Assembly: GCF_963576545.1 (NCBI RefSeq)
Contig: NC_083642.1
Location: forward strand, 5,922,274-5,986,273
Origin: Limanda limanda
Taxonomy: Eukaryota; Chordata; Actinopteri; Pleuronectiformes; Pleuronectidae
Direction: 5' to 3'
Length of the DNA stretch: 64,000 nt
Shown: one piece after another, positions 1-11,925 of the stretch
How positions within the stretch are numbered: the first letter of the stretch is position 1
Layout: each line of letters starts with the position of its first letter
Translations under genes and position numbers: made by a program
The notes under the pieces: generated by a model
The model's database searches: none
What the model was told of the DNA's origin: nothing
What the model saw: only the letters and a program-made list of their open reading frames with translations

Positions 1-342
1 ATCTACAACCCTGTGGTCTACCTGCTGTGCAAACCCAACTTCCGCGAGTGCCTCTACAGAGACACGTCCATGTTACGACAGAGGATCTACAAAGGAAGTC
101 CCCAGTCGAATCCGAGAGAACGCCTGGAATCTAACTCGCAGCACAATAAGGAGACGTGCATATCCACGCGGTTCTCAAACGGACAGCCAGAGAGCTACGG
201 GGCGTGTCTGCACTGCACTGAGAACGCAGCGCTGGGCCACGTGACACCGGCCCAGAGAACCGCCAGCATCCTGACTGGCTCCACCTGCAGAGAGGTGACA
301 GTCAGCCAGCTCTCAGCCTCACCACAGGCGGACTTCCTATAG
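1..342 (+). CDS. Opsin-like class A GPCR, C-terminal end (partial)
   Basis: Frame 1 is open from the window edge to a stop at 340-342, giving 113 aa. It begins IYNPVVYLLCKPNF, the NPxxY motif at the end of transmembrane helix 7, followed six residues later by the Phe of helix 8, as in opsins and other rhodopsin-like receptors. A Cys (FRECLY) in helix 8 could be palmitoylated. The remaining ~95 residues are a Ser/Thr-rich cytoplasmic tail, suited to receptor-kinase phosphorylation. Known: opsins carry NPxxY(x)5-6F. Inferred: the spacing and the KPNFR helix-8 start suggest a teleost non-visual opsin, but the retinal-binding Lys and all other helices lie off the left edge, so the subfamily cannot be fixed. 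Another class A receptor is possible. Confidence 0.6.
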   Translation: MYNPVVYLLCKPNFRECLYRDTSMLRQRIYKGSPQSNPRERLESNSQHNKETCISTRFSNGQPESYGACLHCTENAALGHVTPAQRTASILTGSTCREVTVSQLSASPQADFL

Positions 343-1187
343 AATGAAGACAAACCAGAGCTGCTCAAACAGACAGCAAAACAACAACAGCCTGCACAAC
401 TTTAACTATGTGTGTGTCACCAGGACTTTACAGCATGACAACACTTACAAGGAACTTCAATGTGGCCCGAGATTCCCATAAATTAATTATGTGCTCTCAT
501 CTTCAGAGGAGTTATGCCACAGAAAATGTATAATATTCAGAAGCCTTCCTCTGTGTTGCCTCATGTCCCGATTCTTTCTACTGCACTGTAACTCAACAGG
601 ATTCTGCAGGAGCAGAAAATGAGACAAGAGGACTCCTGCTGGCTTCAAGGTTCATGAGGCGAATGAGCAACACAGCTGCTCTCTGTTCAAAGTTCTGAAA
701 GTACCGAGAATCTTTCACAAACAGCAGGAACATAGAGCTCAACGTGAGGATAATTAGTGTTTAATAACTGGTGCACACAAAACAAATAAGGAAAAGGATC
801 CATAGAATTGAGGTGAAGAAATTGTTTGCAGCCGTTCTTGTGATTGCAGGACTAACAGAATAATATGCAACAAATCAAAATCCAGTTTTATAAAAGAAAT
901 GTAACTACCTGTATGTGTTAACGATGTTTAACTGGTTCTGAACCTAAAATGATTTTGCATCAAACTGCTGTAGACTTGAGTTTCTATGGATGTCTGGAAT
1001 CTACTGCAATGTCAATGTCAAATTTATTTATATAGCACATTTAAAAGAACTTGACAAAACAAAACTTACCGGAAAATATTTGAACATAAATCAGTGTGAT
1101 AGGAACCTCTTTGAGGAAAGTTTATTAAATGTGCACTTTGACTCTAGCTTCTCCTTTGGGGAGCTGTCATGTGGTGAGGAATGAATC

Positions 1188-1193
1188 AATAAA
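1188..1193 (+). promoter_or_regulatory. Candidate polyadenylation signal of the GPCR gene
   Basis: AATAAA lies about 850 bases after the receptor stop codon. It is the first canonical hexamer suitably placed to end a short 3' UTR, but a repeat-like AT-rich segment precedes it, so the assignment is tentative. Confidence 0.3.
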
Positions 1194-3530
1194 CATTAGC
1201 AGCCACTTCAAACCTACAGGGTCCAAGTGATTCAGTATCTGTCATGAAGTCGAGGCTCGACTGTGCCACGTCGCCCATGGTTACTCAGTCTGATAAAACC
1301 GTAGACATTAACACATTTCTGGGGGAAATCGAACCTGACGAAAGACTAGAATAAGTTTAACAAGGTTAATTTCCCCTCATGTTTAAGAATTAGTCCTGAA
1401 AGAGATTCAGACGTACGTTGTTGGACCCCTCTCCTCCGCAGACCACTTGGGTGCAAATCTTAAATTAACCCGGATTAGACCTTAGTAGATAAATATTAAA
1501 TGGGCTCATGTTCTGTAAAAAAAATGAAAAACTGCATTTACTCAAATTGACTTGTATTTTAGGACCATTAGTACTTTTTTAAAACAGGAAACAAAGGAAG
1601 CAGATGAAGTTCTACTGTCTTTTTTAAAAGAAATGTCAAAAATGGATTTCCAAAGTAGGTGGAAATATTGACAGATATTCAATTCCGTTTTTCTGTGGTA
1701 CTGTGCTGTGTGGCTTCATGTTTATATGTAAAGCAAAAAAGTACTCTGTCTTATGCAGCTATATTTGATGAATTAAAAAAACATTCATAACAGGTCTTGT
1801 CAGATTGATTTGGAATTCCAGCCTGTTTTCAAACTAGAGGGAGGTCAAGGGTTTTTTAGACATCAAACAAATTATAAAAGGAAAATATGATTTAGATGAA
1901 TAAAATACACCTGAGTGATTCCTTTTCATGTCTAACTTTGGAAGATGTTCATTAGCTTCAGGGCACACCACGTTCAAAACTAATTTGCAAACTAATTTTC
2001 TACACTGGAGAGAATTGGCCTGATTGGCAGCACCTTGGTGTGGTGGGTTTAAAACTCCTGGGCTAGTGTGCCACACTTCAAAAGGCTGAAACACATCTCA
2101 CTTGATTTTTTAATTAACAAAAAAGGAAACATGAAACAGATCCACGTCATATTCCAGCTGTTCATAGATATCAGCAACGACACATGCAGATTATTTTTTA
2201 TAAATATCTCTAAATTATTATACCCAAATTTGAAAAGTTCTTCCCTGAGCCATACTAAATCCTGGAACCAAGTTCTGCAGTAAACTTTTGATGAAAATCC
2301 ATTCAGTATTTTTATCGTAATCTTGCTTAAAATCCAACAAATGAACAGAGCCAACAGAGAACTTAACTATTCATCACCGTTTAATTATTTGTCTCCATAT
2401 GTGTCTGTCTGTTGGTTTAATACTCTTGGTACAACAGTTATTCTGCAATGTAAACAATAAACAACCATCCGAACAACTAATAAGATGTTTAAATTGATGT
2501 CTCACCATATTGGAAGCTGATTCTGGGCAGACGCTCTTGAGTAGTACGTCTATTTTAGTGCGGCTCTATCTTATCTTTGTTTGTTTGCCAATGAGACTTT
2601 TATTTTTTTTTCAGAGGAGCATCTTTGAGCACACTGGCCGAAATCATGATGACAGCAAAGCTACAGCTGGGGGGGGCTGCCAACCCTTTGAAGATAATAT
2701 GCATGTGCATCCAAAAAGCACATAGAAAAAAGCCCATCGGGTGTTGAATCTTGGAAACACAAAACTTTAATATGTATATCTATATCTACCGAAGTGATCC
2801 GCCAATATAAGTGCAAGAGGAAATAAATAAAAAACCCTCCAGTCAGCAGGGAGCCCCGGCAAATAGGGATGCATGACATTGACTTTCATGCACAATAGTC
2901 TATTTTCCCCTGGTTAAACAAAGGCCTGGAGGATCAGATTTCCACTGGCAACACAACAGAGAAGCATTGAGACAATTAACTAATGACTAGTTAGATACAA
3001 TTAACTGGTATGGCACAAAATATTTAGAGACTTTGGCAGAATAATCAAAAACAGTTATCAAAACTTGCAAACTTTATCTAAATCAACTATTTACCTCGTC
3101 CATTAGTTTTTTATTTATGGGATTCTAGATCAGACATTTTTGTATTTAAAAGATGGATTAATAGATTTATAAAGACAGATGGAAACAGATGGAGTGAAAG
3201 TTTACTCAGCACAGCACCTGCACATAAACCAGCTTCAATTCAAATTCCCTTCAGAGATTATAACAGTGGAGCTCATACAGCAAAAAATATAAAAATTATT
3301 CTCCTGCTCCTTTGTTCCTCATCTTATTTCTCATCTGATTTGACTCTTTACAGACCCAGTCTCCTTCTCTCTATATATATATCCTTGGTTTTTCTCTCAC
3401 TCTTATGAAAAGCAGACCTTGATTTGCAGAACTGGCTGTTCTTATACTGCTGAACCACCTTGGACATGAAGTCCCGCAAAACACAAAACCATTTGGCCTT
3501 CTTCAATTCTCTCGCTCTCTTTGAGAAAAA

Positions 3531-3577
3531 GAGAAAGAGAGAGAGAGAGCGAGAGCGAGAGCGAGAGCGAGAGCGAG

Positions 3578-3636
<59 letters not shown>

Positions 3637-3638
3637 GA
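3531..3638. repeat. (GA)n / (GAGAGC)n microsatellite
   Basis: Pure GA dinucleotides flank a central block of GCGAGA hexamers (about 3549-3582). The Ser-Leu and Arg-Glu open frames here are products of the repeat, not genes. Confidence 0.95.
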
Positions 3639-3779
3639 CTAAACGACGTATAGCTGAAACGTCCACAGTCGTATCTAGCAGGTTCACGCTCACACTCTCT
3701 AATCAAAGTGAATCTAGTTATGATGCATGGAAACAAATGATGAAATAATCTGTTTAATGTTCGAAACTTATTAAAAAAT

Positions 3780-4149
3780 CCATACACCTGTGTTATTTTG
3801 CATTGCCTGTACCTAAAACCTATGATATGGATCTGAAAATATTAGACTATCATCAGTCCATTGAGAGAAAAGTATTTTGATAATTGACTGTCATGTTTAA
3901 CAAACATTTTATAGTTTAAACATCAGAATTTAGAGGATTTTCGTCATTTTAACTGGTTTAAACATTGCAAACTGAACATCTTTGTGTTCTAGATAAAAAA
4001 AAAACACTTCATGAAGGGGACATTTTTTAAGCCAAACATGTATCGAATTACAATGAACAGATAACAAGTTCACATTTAAACACAGATTATAAGCAGCCCA
4101 GTCTTAAAAATACTTACATATTCTAATTTATATTAAAGATGTGTAGAAG
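3780..4149 (+). mobile_element. ~370-bp dispersed element, copy 1
   Basis: This segment matches 6607-6979 along its whole length in the same orientation, with scattered substitutions and small indels. It starts CCATACACCTGTG and ends near GATGTGTAGAAGG. No open frame spans it. The ends form a weak imperfect inverted repeat (about 9 of 12 bases), suggesting a non-autonomous DNA element. No target duplication was recognised around this copy. Confidence 0.6.
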
Positions 4150-4576
4150 GCCTCACTGTGTTTCTGAGTCAGTATCTCAGTGACTACCTGTTTATGCCCT
4201 GACGCCCTCTAGTGCATATAAATGGAAAAACTAGTGAACAGGTTTACGTGCATGTGTCAAACTGACCTTCTTCTCTGGGAAGTTTCTTTTAAAAGCTGTG
4301 GTTTGAACTTCTCTTCTCCTGAGCTCTTGAGCACCTGGAGTTCATGGATAGACTGCAACAACAAGACAAGAGATATTAAAAAGACATTTTTCATACTTAA
4401 ACAATCTGGAATGAGATCCCCGATCACATTTAATACAAACACAGAGTCTGGCCCACAGCTGGAAACAAGGTATCTGTCATTTGAGTGCTGGACTTATTGA
4501 ACTATATCAATATCCATCACTTCTCTCATGTCACAATGTGTCACCTGGAAAATGAGTCATAAGACAAAGATATTAA

Positions 4577-5000
4577 GATAAGATAAGATAAATACAAAGA
4601 AAAGACAAATATAACACAAAATAAAGATAAGATAAGATAATTATCAGATAAAGATTTAAAGATAAGATAAAAGAAAAATATATAGAAAAGAAAAAGATAA
4701 GTTTAGATAAGATAAAGAAAAAGATGAGCTAGGAGAAGATAAGATAAGATAAATATAAAGAAAAGAAAAGAAAAGAAAAGAAAAGAAAAGAAAAGAAAAG
4801 AAAAGAAAAGAAAAGAAAAGAAAAGAAAAATATAAGATAAGATAAAGACAGGGATAAAAATCAATATAAATATCAGGAAAAGAAAAAGATAACTTTAGAT
4901 GAAGATAAGTTAGGAGAAAAAAAAGAAAATGATAAGTTAAGAACAATTTAAGATAAGTTAAAACTTTATTGATCCAGCAGCAGACAAGTCCGAACGAGGT
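4577..5000. repeat. GATAA/GAAAA low-complexity block with a LINE-type tail
   Basis: GATAA units grade into a clean (AAAAG)n run (4757-4829) and back to GATAA. The block ends in ACTTTATTGATCCAGCAG near 4965-4982, the phrase seen beside GATA microsatellites at the 3' ends of teleost LINE copies. Antisense open frames rich in Phe, Leu and Ser are repeat products. Confidence 0.75.
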
Positions 5001-5339
5001 AAAAAATATAAAAGTATGTAATTTGTATGAAGTTGTGAACAAACAGACTCACACATAGCGTCAATGTGACACTTTCTTATAATAATAATAATATTAAAGC
5101 TCCATAAACCCGCTTATAAATACGTCACAGGAAGTAGACGCTCCTCGACAGCACCGAACTTCACCTGTTTTTAACTTTCCCCTTCAGCGTAAAATACATG
5201 TATCGACAGTTGTCATCACACGCAGCACCACACAACAAACATGGGACAAAACACACATAATACGGCGGGTTTACTTTTACAAAATACGAACTAACATCTG
5301 CTCTATCTTTAAAAAGTAAATATCAGGGAAAAAAAGTTT

Positions 5340-5733
5340 GAATTTCAAAACAAGAGCGCACTCACCGGATCCTTGTTATTCCTGCGGTGACGCGTCACGT
5401 CAAAAACGCGCGGTTCTTTTCTCAGGTGAGATGTGTTGTTGTTGTTGTTGTTGTTCTGTAGACTTATATACGAATTAATAACATAAACAATGTTCATTTC
5501 TACTTCAAAGTGCGACACGACGTGTTCCGCCGCCGCCATTGCGCCGACAACTAAAAATAAAAACTAGCATTTCCCTGAAGTAAGCTAGCAGACACCGAGC
5601 TAGCCGAGTTTAACCCATAGACTGTGGTTTAACCCGAGCATGTTAGCTAACGAAGCTAGCTAACATTAGCATAACACTGTCTCTGATGTCCCTGTGGTTT
5701 TGACAGGTGTCACTCCCCCCCCCACTTCCGGAC
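5340..5733 (+). promoter_or_regulatory. Putative rad21l1 promoter / 5' UTR region
   Basis: This stretch is locally richer in CpG than its surroundings (for example CGGTGACGCGTCACGTC and CCGCCGCCGCCATTGCGCC). Between 5580 and 5680 it holds many copies of GCTAGC, GTTAGC and CATTAGC. A possible splice acceptor (TTTTGACAG, ending 5706) lies 27 bases before the rad21l1 start, so an untranslated first exon may lie here. The exact start site cannot be read. Confidence 0.45.
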
Positions 5734-8700
5734 ATGTTGTTCTACACGCAGCTGTTCACGTCCAAGCGTGGACCGCTAGCTAAGATCTGGCTAGCTGCTC
5801 ACTGGGACCGGAAGCTCACCAAGGCCCATGTGTTCGAGTGCAACCTGGAGGACACGATACAAGACATAATTTCTCCAAAGGTGTGTGTGTGAGAGTGTGT
5901 GTGTCTGTGTGTGTGCGTGTGTGTTTGTGCCCCTGAGCAAGGCACCTTACTCCCCTAACATCTGCCCCCTGGTGCCCACTGCTCTGTGTGTCCTGTTGTG
6001 TTCACCAGATGTGTCAAAAGCAGAGGACAAATTCCCCCCCTTTTGCATGTAGTGTGTCTGTGCATGTGTGAGGGACCAAGATTCAAGATTCAAGATTTTT
6101 TATTGTCAAATGAACAGAGATAACATGAAGTAGTCACTGTCAATGAAATGCTTGGGTCACACACTCTCTTTAAGCAATGCTCAGTAATTTCAACCCCAAA
6201 AAATAAAATAAAAATAGAAATAGTATAAAATAGAATAAAAAAGAATAAAATAGAATAACAATGAAATAGAATATCAAAAATTTAAAATAGAAAATAAAAT
6301 ATATACATCTAAATATATATCTTTACAGTAAATGTATCTTGTGTGTGTGTGTTTGTGTAGATGAAGATCGGTTTGCGCACGTCGGGTCACCTGCTCCTCG
6401 GTGTGGTGCGGATCTACTCCAGGAAAACCAAGTACCTGTTTGCAGACTGCAGCAACGCCCTGCTTCAGATGAAAGTAGCGTTCAGACCAGGTAACTGCAC
6501 CAATACACAATGTGTGTGTGTCAGCTGATGTTTGTAAACCTGGGTTGTGTGTTGCACTGGTTGAAATGAGAGCTGGAGTAGAGATAGGACCGCATATCTA
6601 CTGTATCCATACACCTGTGTTTTTTTTATACTGCCTTTACCTAAGACCTACTGGGATATGGATCTGAAAATATTAGACTATCATCGGTCCATTGACAGTA
6701 AAATATTTTGATCATTGACTGTCATGTTTAAGCAACATTTTATAGTTTAAGCATCAGAAATTAGAGGATTTTCATCATTTTAACTGGTTAAAAACATTGT
6801 AAACTGAATATCTTTGTGTTTTACCTAAAAAACACTTCATGAAGGGGAAATGTTTTAAGCCAAACAATTAACAAATTAAAATGAACAGATAACAAGCTCA
6901 CATTTAAACACAGATTATAAGCAGCCCAGTCTTAACAATACTTACACATTCTAACTTCTATTAAAGATGTGTAAGGGGCTATCTACTGTATCTCCCAATC
7001 CAAGCACCAGGAGTCCCGTTGTGGAATCACGTTTTAAATCCATAAGATCAAGGTTTGCACTAAATAGCACACAGTCACATATCAGCCCCAAGGTCCATGA
7101 ATGATTCTTTGAGAAATCATCAAAAAGTGTTGTTAAAATTCACGATATGATTTCGGTCTGCACCAACATTTAACAGTTTCTTTCTGGACCCACAATGCAT
7201 CTGTCCAGTAGTTTTTGTGTAATCCTGCTAAATAGGGATGCATAGGATGAATGAACATGTTGAATATATTAAAATCTCTTCTGGTCTAACCTCCGTCTGT
7301 CTTACATCTCTACAACTTCCAACTGCACTGCTTGATTTTCATTATTTTCCTTTAACACACCAGGTCAGACAGATCTGCCCGTCGAGGGGCTCGAGGCGAC
7401 AGTGACGGCGATCACCTTGATAGAAGACTTCACTTCTTTCGATGCCCAGCTGCCGCGTCTCAGGTAAAAAGGTTCCTCCTGCTCCCCAGCACGTCTATGT
7501 TCTGGTTTCATTGTTTGTTTCTTTAACCCTGATCTTTAAATGTTCTGTCTTTGTCCACACTGTTCTCCTCATACAGGGACACCAGTAACACAGATGCTGT
7601 GGACCACTACTCACTGAACCAGTGCCGATCAGAGGAAATCACTCTGAAGGAGGATTTTGGAAAAGACACTCTGACCCTGGCAGACTTTGGTAGGAACCAG
7701 TTTGGTTCCATGGTGCTTCCTCATTTGATGTGCTGTTGCTATTTGCTTTTTAATTCAGTTTGTTTAGCATTAGTTTATTTCTGTATTAAACAATTCTACT
7801 ATAGTTAGGCTTACATGTTAAGGTAAATCAGGTGATATTCTCCATGTTGTCAACAAATCCTTTTTTTTATTAACTCTGCCAAAAGCAGTGAAGTATTTTT
7901 GGTGTAGTCAAAGCCGGATATATCTTTTTCATGAATAATAAATGAGCTACACAATTTCTTCAGTATGATGAACATGTGCCTCTGTAGCTACCACACTAAA
8001 TCCCAAACTACCAAAAAATACTCTCCTGGAAGAGTAACATTAATGAGAAATTACAGCCCCAAACACTAAAAAAGAAATTAAACAATAAATTACATCAATT
8101 CCTTTACAGCTGGTTTTCTGTGGAGACTTGTCACTTGATAGTTTGTTTGTGTTTCCATCCTGATGATTGTTCTGATTTGTAGGAGACGAGTCCAACAGCC
8201 ACCAGAATTCCCTGCTGGATATGAGCTTCCATAGCCTGGCACAACACGGAGACGCCTTTGGAGATGAGGACAGAGCGTACGACTTACTTGGTAGTTATTG
8301 TAAATCGGCCACTTTTTGCCAATATTTTTATATCGACCATTTTGAACTGAAGAAAAAGCAGTGTTTGTATTTTTTCAACTTGATCCACTGTTGTTGATAA
8401 TTGGCTTATGCAGCATTTTCCCAAACCACATGCCAGTTTACATGCTGTATCCTCTATTCACCACTTGGGGGCAGTGGAAACAACAATTGTTCTGCATTCT
8501 TCCATCAGTGGTGCAGCTTTGTTGCAAGAATATTCCACAGTTTCAATTTTTACTCATCAAAACATCATGATCTGTGGTGATTCTCCTCAGTGACCAGATC
8601 ATTTTTTTTATTTTTACCGACCTTGTAGACTTTCTGATACACTCCAGTGATCACAATGAATCCACCAACTTCCTGTCAGACGAGCCTCAACACGAAAGTC

Positions 8701-11224
8701 CAGCGAACTCCACACTCAATTATACTCAAGGTGATTCATTCATCAGGATAAATTTTTAATGCCACAGACATTTGCATTCAAAAACATTATTAAACTCTGA
8801 CTCCATATGTTTTCCAGATGTTGACAGTAGAGATCCAGCAGAGGGAGAGACCTCGACACTGAATGAGACCAGCCTGATCATTGATGAGGAGGCCTTTGCC
8901 CTGGAGCCTGTGACAACCACTCGTAGGAGCAAACATGCACCTCACTGTGTTTCTTTATCTGTCAAATATATATGATTCAAACCATTAGTTCATTTGAAAT
9001 TCAGGTGCTCTGAGAAATGCTACGATCAAACCTCAGAGACTTAACCCAATCCACGATGCTTATAAATCTATACATGATGTGGATTCTGGGAGTAGTAATG
9101 ATAAGAGGGAGTAAAATGTCCAATACTGAAATTATTCCTAAGATGGTCGTTTCAACCCTCACAAAGAAATGTAATAGAGGCCTCATATTTTACAGTTTAA
9201 CCATAACCTTCCTTATACGTTGTAAATAAATAAATAATAAAAGAAACTTTACTCTTCGTCTTCAGCAAACTCGGAGAAGAAGAGGGGAAAGAGGAAGCGC
9301 AAGCTGGTCGTGGACGAGATCAAAGAGCTGAGCAACAGATCTATCAGCGAGCAGCTTTGTGACTTCTCAGATTTGATCGCCCCGTTGGACATGGCGCCGC
9401 CGACCGTGCAGCTCATGCAGTGGAAGGAGAGCGGGGGGGCGGACAAACTTTTTGCACAGACATGTTCCACTGTAGCGGCTCCACAGATAAAGGAGGTAAA
9501 ATGATCTCTGGGATGTTGGTTTTGTATCATAAAACAATTTGATTCATCATCTGTGGTGGACGTGGCGTTGAAATGACTGCTTTTAGTTTTAATATCTATT
9601 TTCCTTTGCAGCTCTTTGCTCAGAGTGTTTTCCCGCTGAAGGGTTTTGTGTGTGAGGAGGTTGAGGAGATGCGTCAGGACAGACATGAAGGTAGACACAC
9701 ACACACACATGCAAGCAGTGAGAAACCCATCAAACCTTATGAATTCTGATGTTATTAATTCATGGAAAGTGTTTGTTGTCTTCTGTTCGGCCTGTTGTTT
9801 CATCCCCTCTGCATTGTGATGTCTCATATAGTTCAGCAGGACATCAGCGCCCTCACCTCAGAAAACATCTGTGTCATGGATTCATCGGTCGACAACACCG
9901 AGCCGACAGTTCAACTGAACAACAACCTGCATGAGGACGACTCAAATCACCCACAAGTAAGTGGGTGCATCTCTGGTGTATAGAGTAAAAGATTAAAGTC
10001 TCTTATCCACAATGCTATTTTCTCTTATTTTACTCTGAGTTTATAATCTGTGGGTCTGTGTGTTTGTCAGGATCAAAACATGTCGGAGATCTTTTATCCA
10101 GAACTTCCCTCAGAAGACTCCATGTTTGTCCATCCGTCTCCCATGGAGCAGGAGACCGAATCCACGGCCCTGCACACTCAGGTGCTTCTGAACACACACG
10201 CTGTCAAACTCCAGCTTTCTCCGACCTTCTCTTTCGCCGTGAAAGTGAATTAACAATGCGTTGTTATCTGTGAAATTGGATGTGAACGTAGACGAGCAAC
10301 AATCCATCAGCATTTGACAGATGGCGGTTATTAATTTCACATGCTGCCTTGGAGCTGTGCCCGGCGCCCTTCAGTGAATTATGGTCCTTTTTCTAACACA
10401 CAGTCGATGCTGGACAGCCAGGACTTTGAGGAGAGGAGGATAAGCAGGCAAGCACACGCGCTTCTGAACAGCCTGAAAGTAAGAGACTAAAAATAAATGA
10501 TTAGATGTGAGTATCACAGCTAGAGGGGATACTTATAAAGAGCTTATACCTACGCCAAGCCCCAACACTACGAAACCCTATTAAATTCATTAGAAACAGA
10601 TTTTTATTTGGATCCTCACCGAATATACAAACTCATAGATATCAGTCCCCATAACATGCAAACAAAACGAATAGCTTTCATAAACGCATATCTCACATTC
10701 TTTATGTCAAAGAAATATCCCGAACTCGCCCCCTGTCTACAAATGATCAGATCTGAGCTAAACTGCATCCTTCCAAGTTTTGGTGTAACTGGTTGACTAA
10801 CAGACAAATGCAGACTGAACCATAATCCCCTTGGCAGAGGTAATAACTCCAGTTATCCATGTTATATGTAAACTGTGTTAATTTAGATCTACAGTGTGTG
10901 TCGTATGTGAGGTAGAGCTGGTGCTCTTTGCAACATTGAAAATCTACAGCTGAAAGGGATTAAAAGATGAGGAGGGCGGGGCAGGGTTAGGGATGATGCT
11001 GGGAAATTAAATTATCGTGTGTGTGTGTGTGTGTGTGTGTGCAGAGCAGCGGTGATACCACATTCAGCCTGCAGGCGCTCTGTGAAGGAGGCAATCGCTC
11101 CCGGGCATCGACCACTTTCTTCTGCCTGCTGGTCCTGAAGAAGGAAGAAGCTCTCCACCTGCAGCAGAGCGCCGCCTACCAGGACATCCTCGCCACGCCG
11201 GGACCGAAGTTCAACGATTTGTAA
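5734..11224 (+). CDS. rad21l1: RAD21-like protein 1, meiotic cohesin kleisin (13 coding exons)
   Basis: Coding exons: 5734-5880, 6361-6490, 7364-7463, 7577-7689, 8183-8290, 8629-8730, 8818-8922, 9266-9495, 9612-9690, 9832-9956, 10071-10181, 10404-10478, 11045-11224. They sum to 1605 bases (534 aa) with consistent phases. The kleisin bridges SMC1 and SMC3 in the cohesin ring; RAD21L is the germline form acting in meiotic prophase. The N-terminal Rad21/Rec8 domain (about 1-105) has [15 protein letters not shown] and [18 protein letters not shown] central block ([15 protein letters not shown] to [11 protein letters not shown]) matches the conserved RAD21 middle segment. The last exon encodes the winged-helix SMC1-binding domain, ending [17 protein letters not shown] and FEERR are candidate ExxR separase sites. 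Length is close to mammalian RAD21L1 (~556 aa). Linkage to snph and fkbp1a favours rad21l1 over rad21. Several splice sites abut GT microsatellites. Confidence 0.95.
5929..6190 (+). mobile_element. Truncated tRNA-derived SINE-type copy in rad21l1 intron 1
   Basis: It shares GCCCCTGAGCAAGGCACCTT and following text (CTGCTCTGTGTGTCCTG, AAAAGCAGAGG) with the fuller copy on the minus strand at 40040-40395. The tRNA-like head is missing. Downstream, a tandem AAGATTC run and TTTTTTATTGTCAAATGAAC lead into AT-rich sequence typical of retroelement 3' ends. Confidence 0.5.
6595..6992 (+). mobile_element. ~370-bp dispersed element, copy 2, flanked by a 13-bp direct repeat
   Basis: The 13-mer TATCTACTGTATC occurs at 6595-6607 and again at 6980-6992, bracketing a segment collinear with 3780-4149. 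The flanking repeat looks like a target-site duplication, so this copy is probably the later insertion, into rad21l1 intron 2. No coding capacity is seen. Confidence 0.65.
7000..7260 (-). repeat. 'CCAAGGAGGTT' family repeat, degenerate copy
   Basis: Antisense text includes TGTCCAGTAGTTTTTGTGTAATCCTGCTAA split over 7200-7232, matching the family word AGCAGGATTA(C/T) and the 'ccagt-tttttgtg' block of the other copies. It lies in rad21l1 intron 2 directly after the ~370-bp element. Confidence 0.45.
10530..10850 (-). repeat. 'CCAAGGAGGTT' family repeat in rad21l1 intron 12
   Basis: It shares TTTTTATTTGGATC and AGATATCAGTCCCC with the copy at 19500-19850, and ends CCCTTGGCAGAGGTAAT like 14330-14690. 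Open frames inside it are short and non-conserved. Confidence 0.6.
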
Positions 11225-11919
11225 AAACACAAAGAAGCGTCAGAGAATTCCAGCTTTGGTTCATGGTTACGTTTAAAGACTTCGTTCTACTGGTTCCCAC
11301 TCACGACAAAAGCAAAGGATGGAGAATGTTATGAAATATTGATATATGATTGTGTGTCTTTAAGGTTGTACATATTATCTGCGCTTGTTCTTGGCACCAG
11401 TTCCTTTGTGATGAAATGGGGCAGTTTATTAATGAAAGAACATTTTGTCTGAAACCTTTTTGTCACCCTGTTTGTGTTACGTCTCCGACATCTCACGCCA
11501 CCTGACAGCAGCAACGGGTTCCACAGCTTTTAAATCTTTTTAAGTGAAGATCTCAAAGATCCTCTGAGTTTATTTATTGTTTTAATAGTCATTTTATTCC
11601 AGTAACCTCTGAGGTTATGCAGCTGTTCCTATACAGATCTTTTAGTACAGCACTTTCCTACCTGTTCAGTTTTTCTTTATTCCCGACTGTTGCTCCTTAA
11701 AACAGTCAAACTTAAAAAAGCAGAAGCTCAAGATCCCGTTCGACCTGCTGTGCACCAGGTGTGATGGAGTTGACGTTTTGATAATAAGTAAATGTTGAAA
11801 ATGAATTCCTTTTTAAAGTGAAGGATTTATTGTTGGTTAACGACCATGAGTTATTTATTTCTCAACACTTCCTATTAAAAAAGTATATATGTTTAACAGT
11901 ATTCTGTTACAGGAAGTAA

Positions 11920-11925
11920 AATAAA
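11920..11925 (+). promoter_or_regulatory. Candidate rad21l1 polyadenylation signal
   Basis: AATAAA lies ~700 bases after the rad21l1 stop codon, in AT-rich sequence that fits a 3' UTR spanning 11225 to about 11945. Confidence 0.5.

Larger units (their letters stand above)
343..5733. other. Intergenic stretch between the GPCR end and rad21l1
   Basis: No convincing coding exon was seen. The first ~850 bases are probably the GPCR 3' UTR, with an AATAAA at 1188-1193. A short AT-rich segment near 1015-1060 resembles 3' ends of fish LINE/SINE repeats. The rest is AT-rich with a GA microsatellite (3531-3638), one copy of a ~370-bp repeat (3780-4149), a GATAA/GAAAA low-complexity block (4577-4935) and a CpG-containing promoter-like stretch ahead of rad21l1 (about 5340-5730). 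Confidence 0.6.

Noticed and set aside
3442..3787. Ser-Leu and Arg-Glu open frames on both strands
   Set aside because: They are translations of the GA microsatellite, not proteins.
4656..5042. A 128-codon Phe/Leu/Ser-rich minus-strand frame that looks membrane-like
   Set aside because: It comes from GATAA/GAAAA low-complexity DNA read in reverse.
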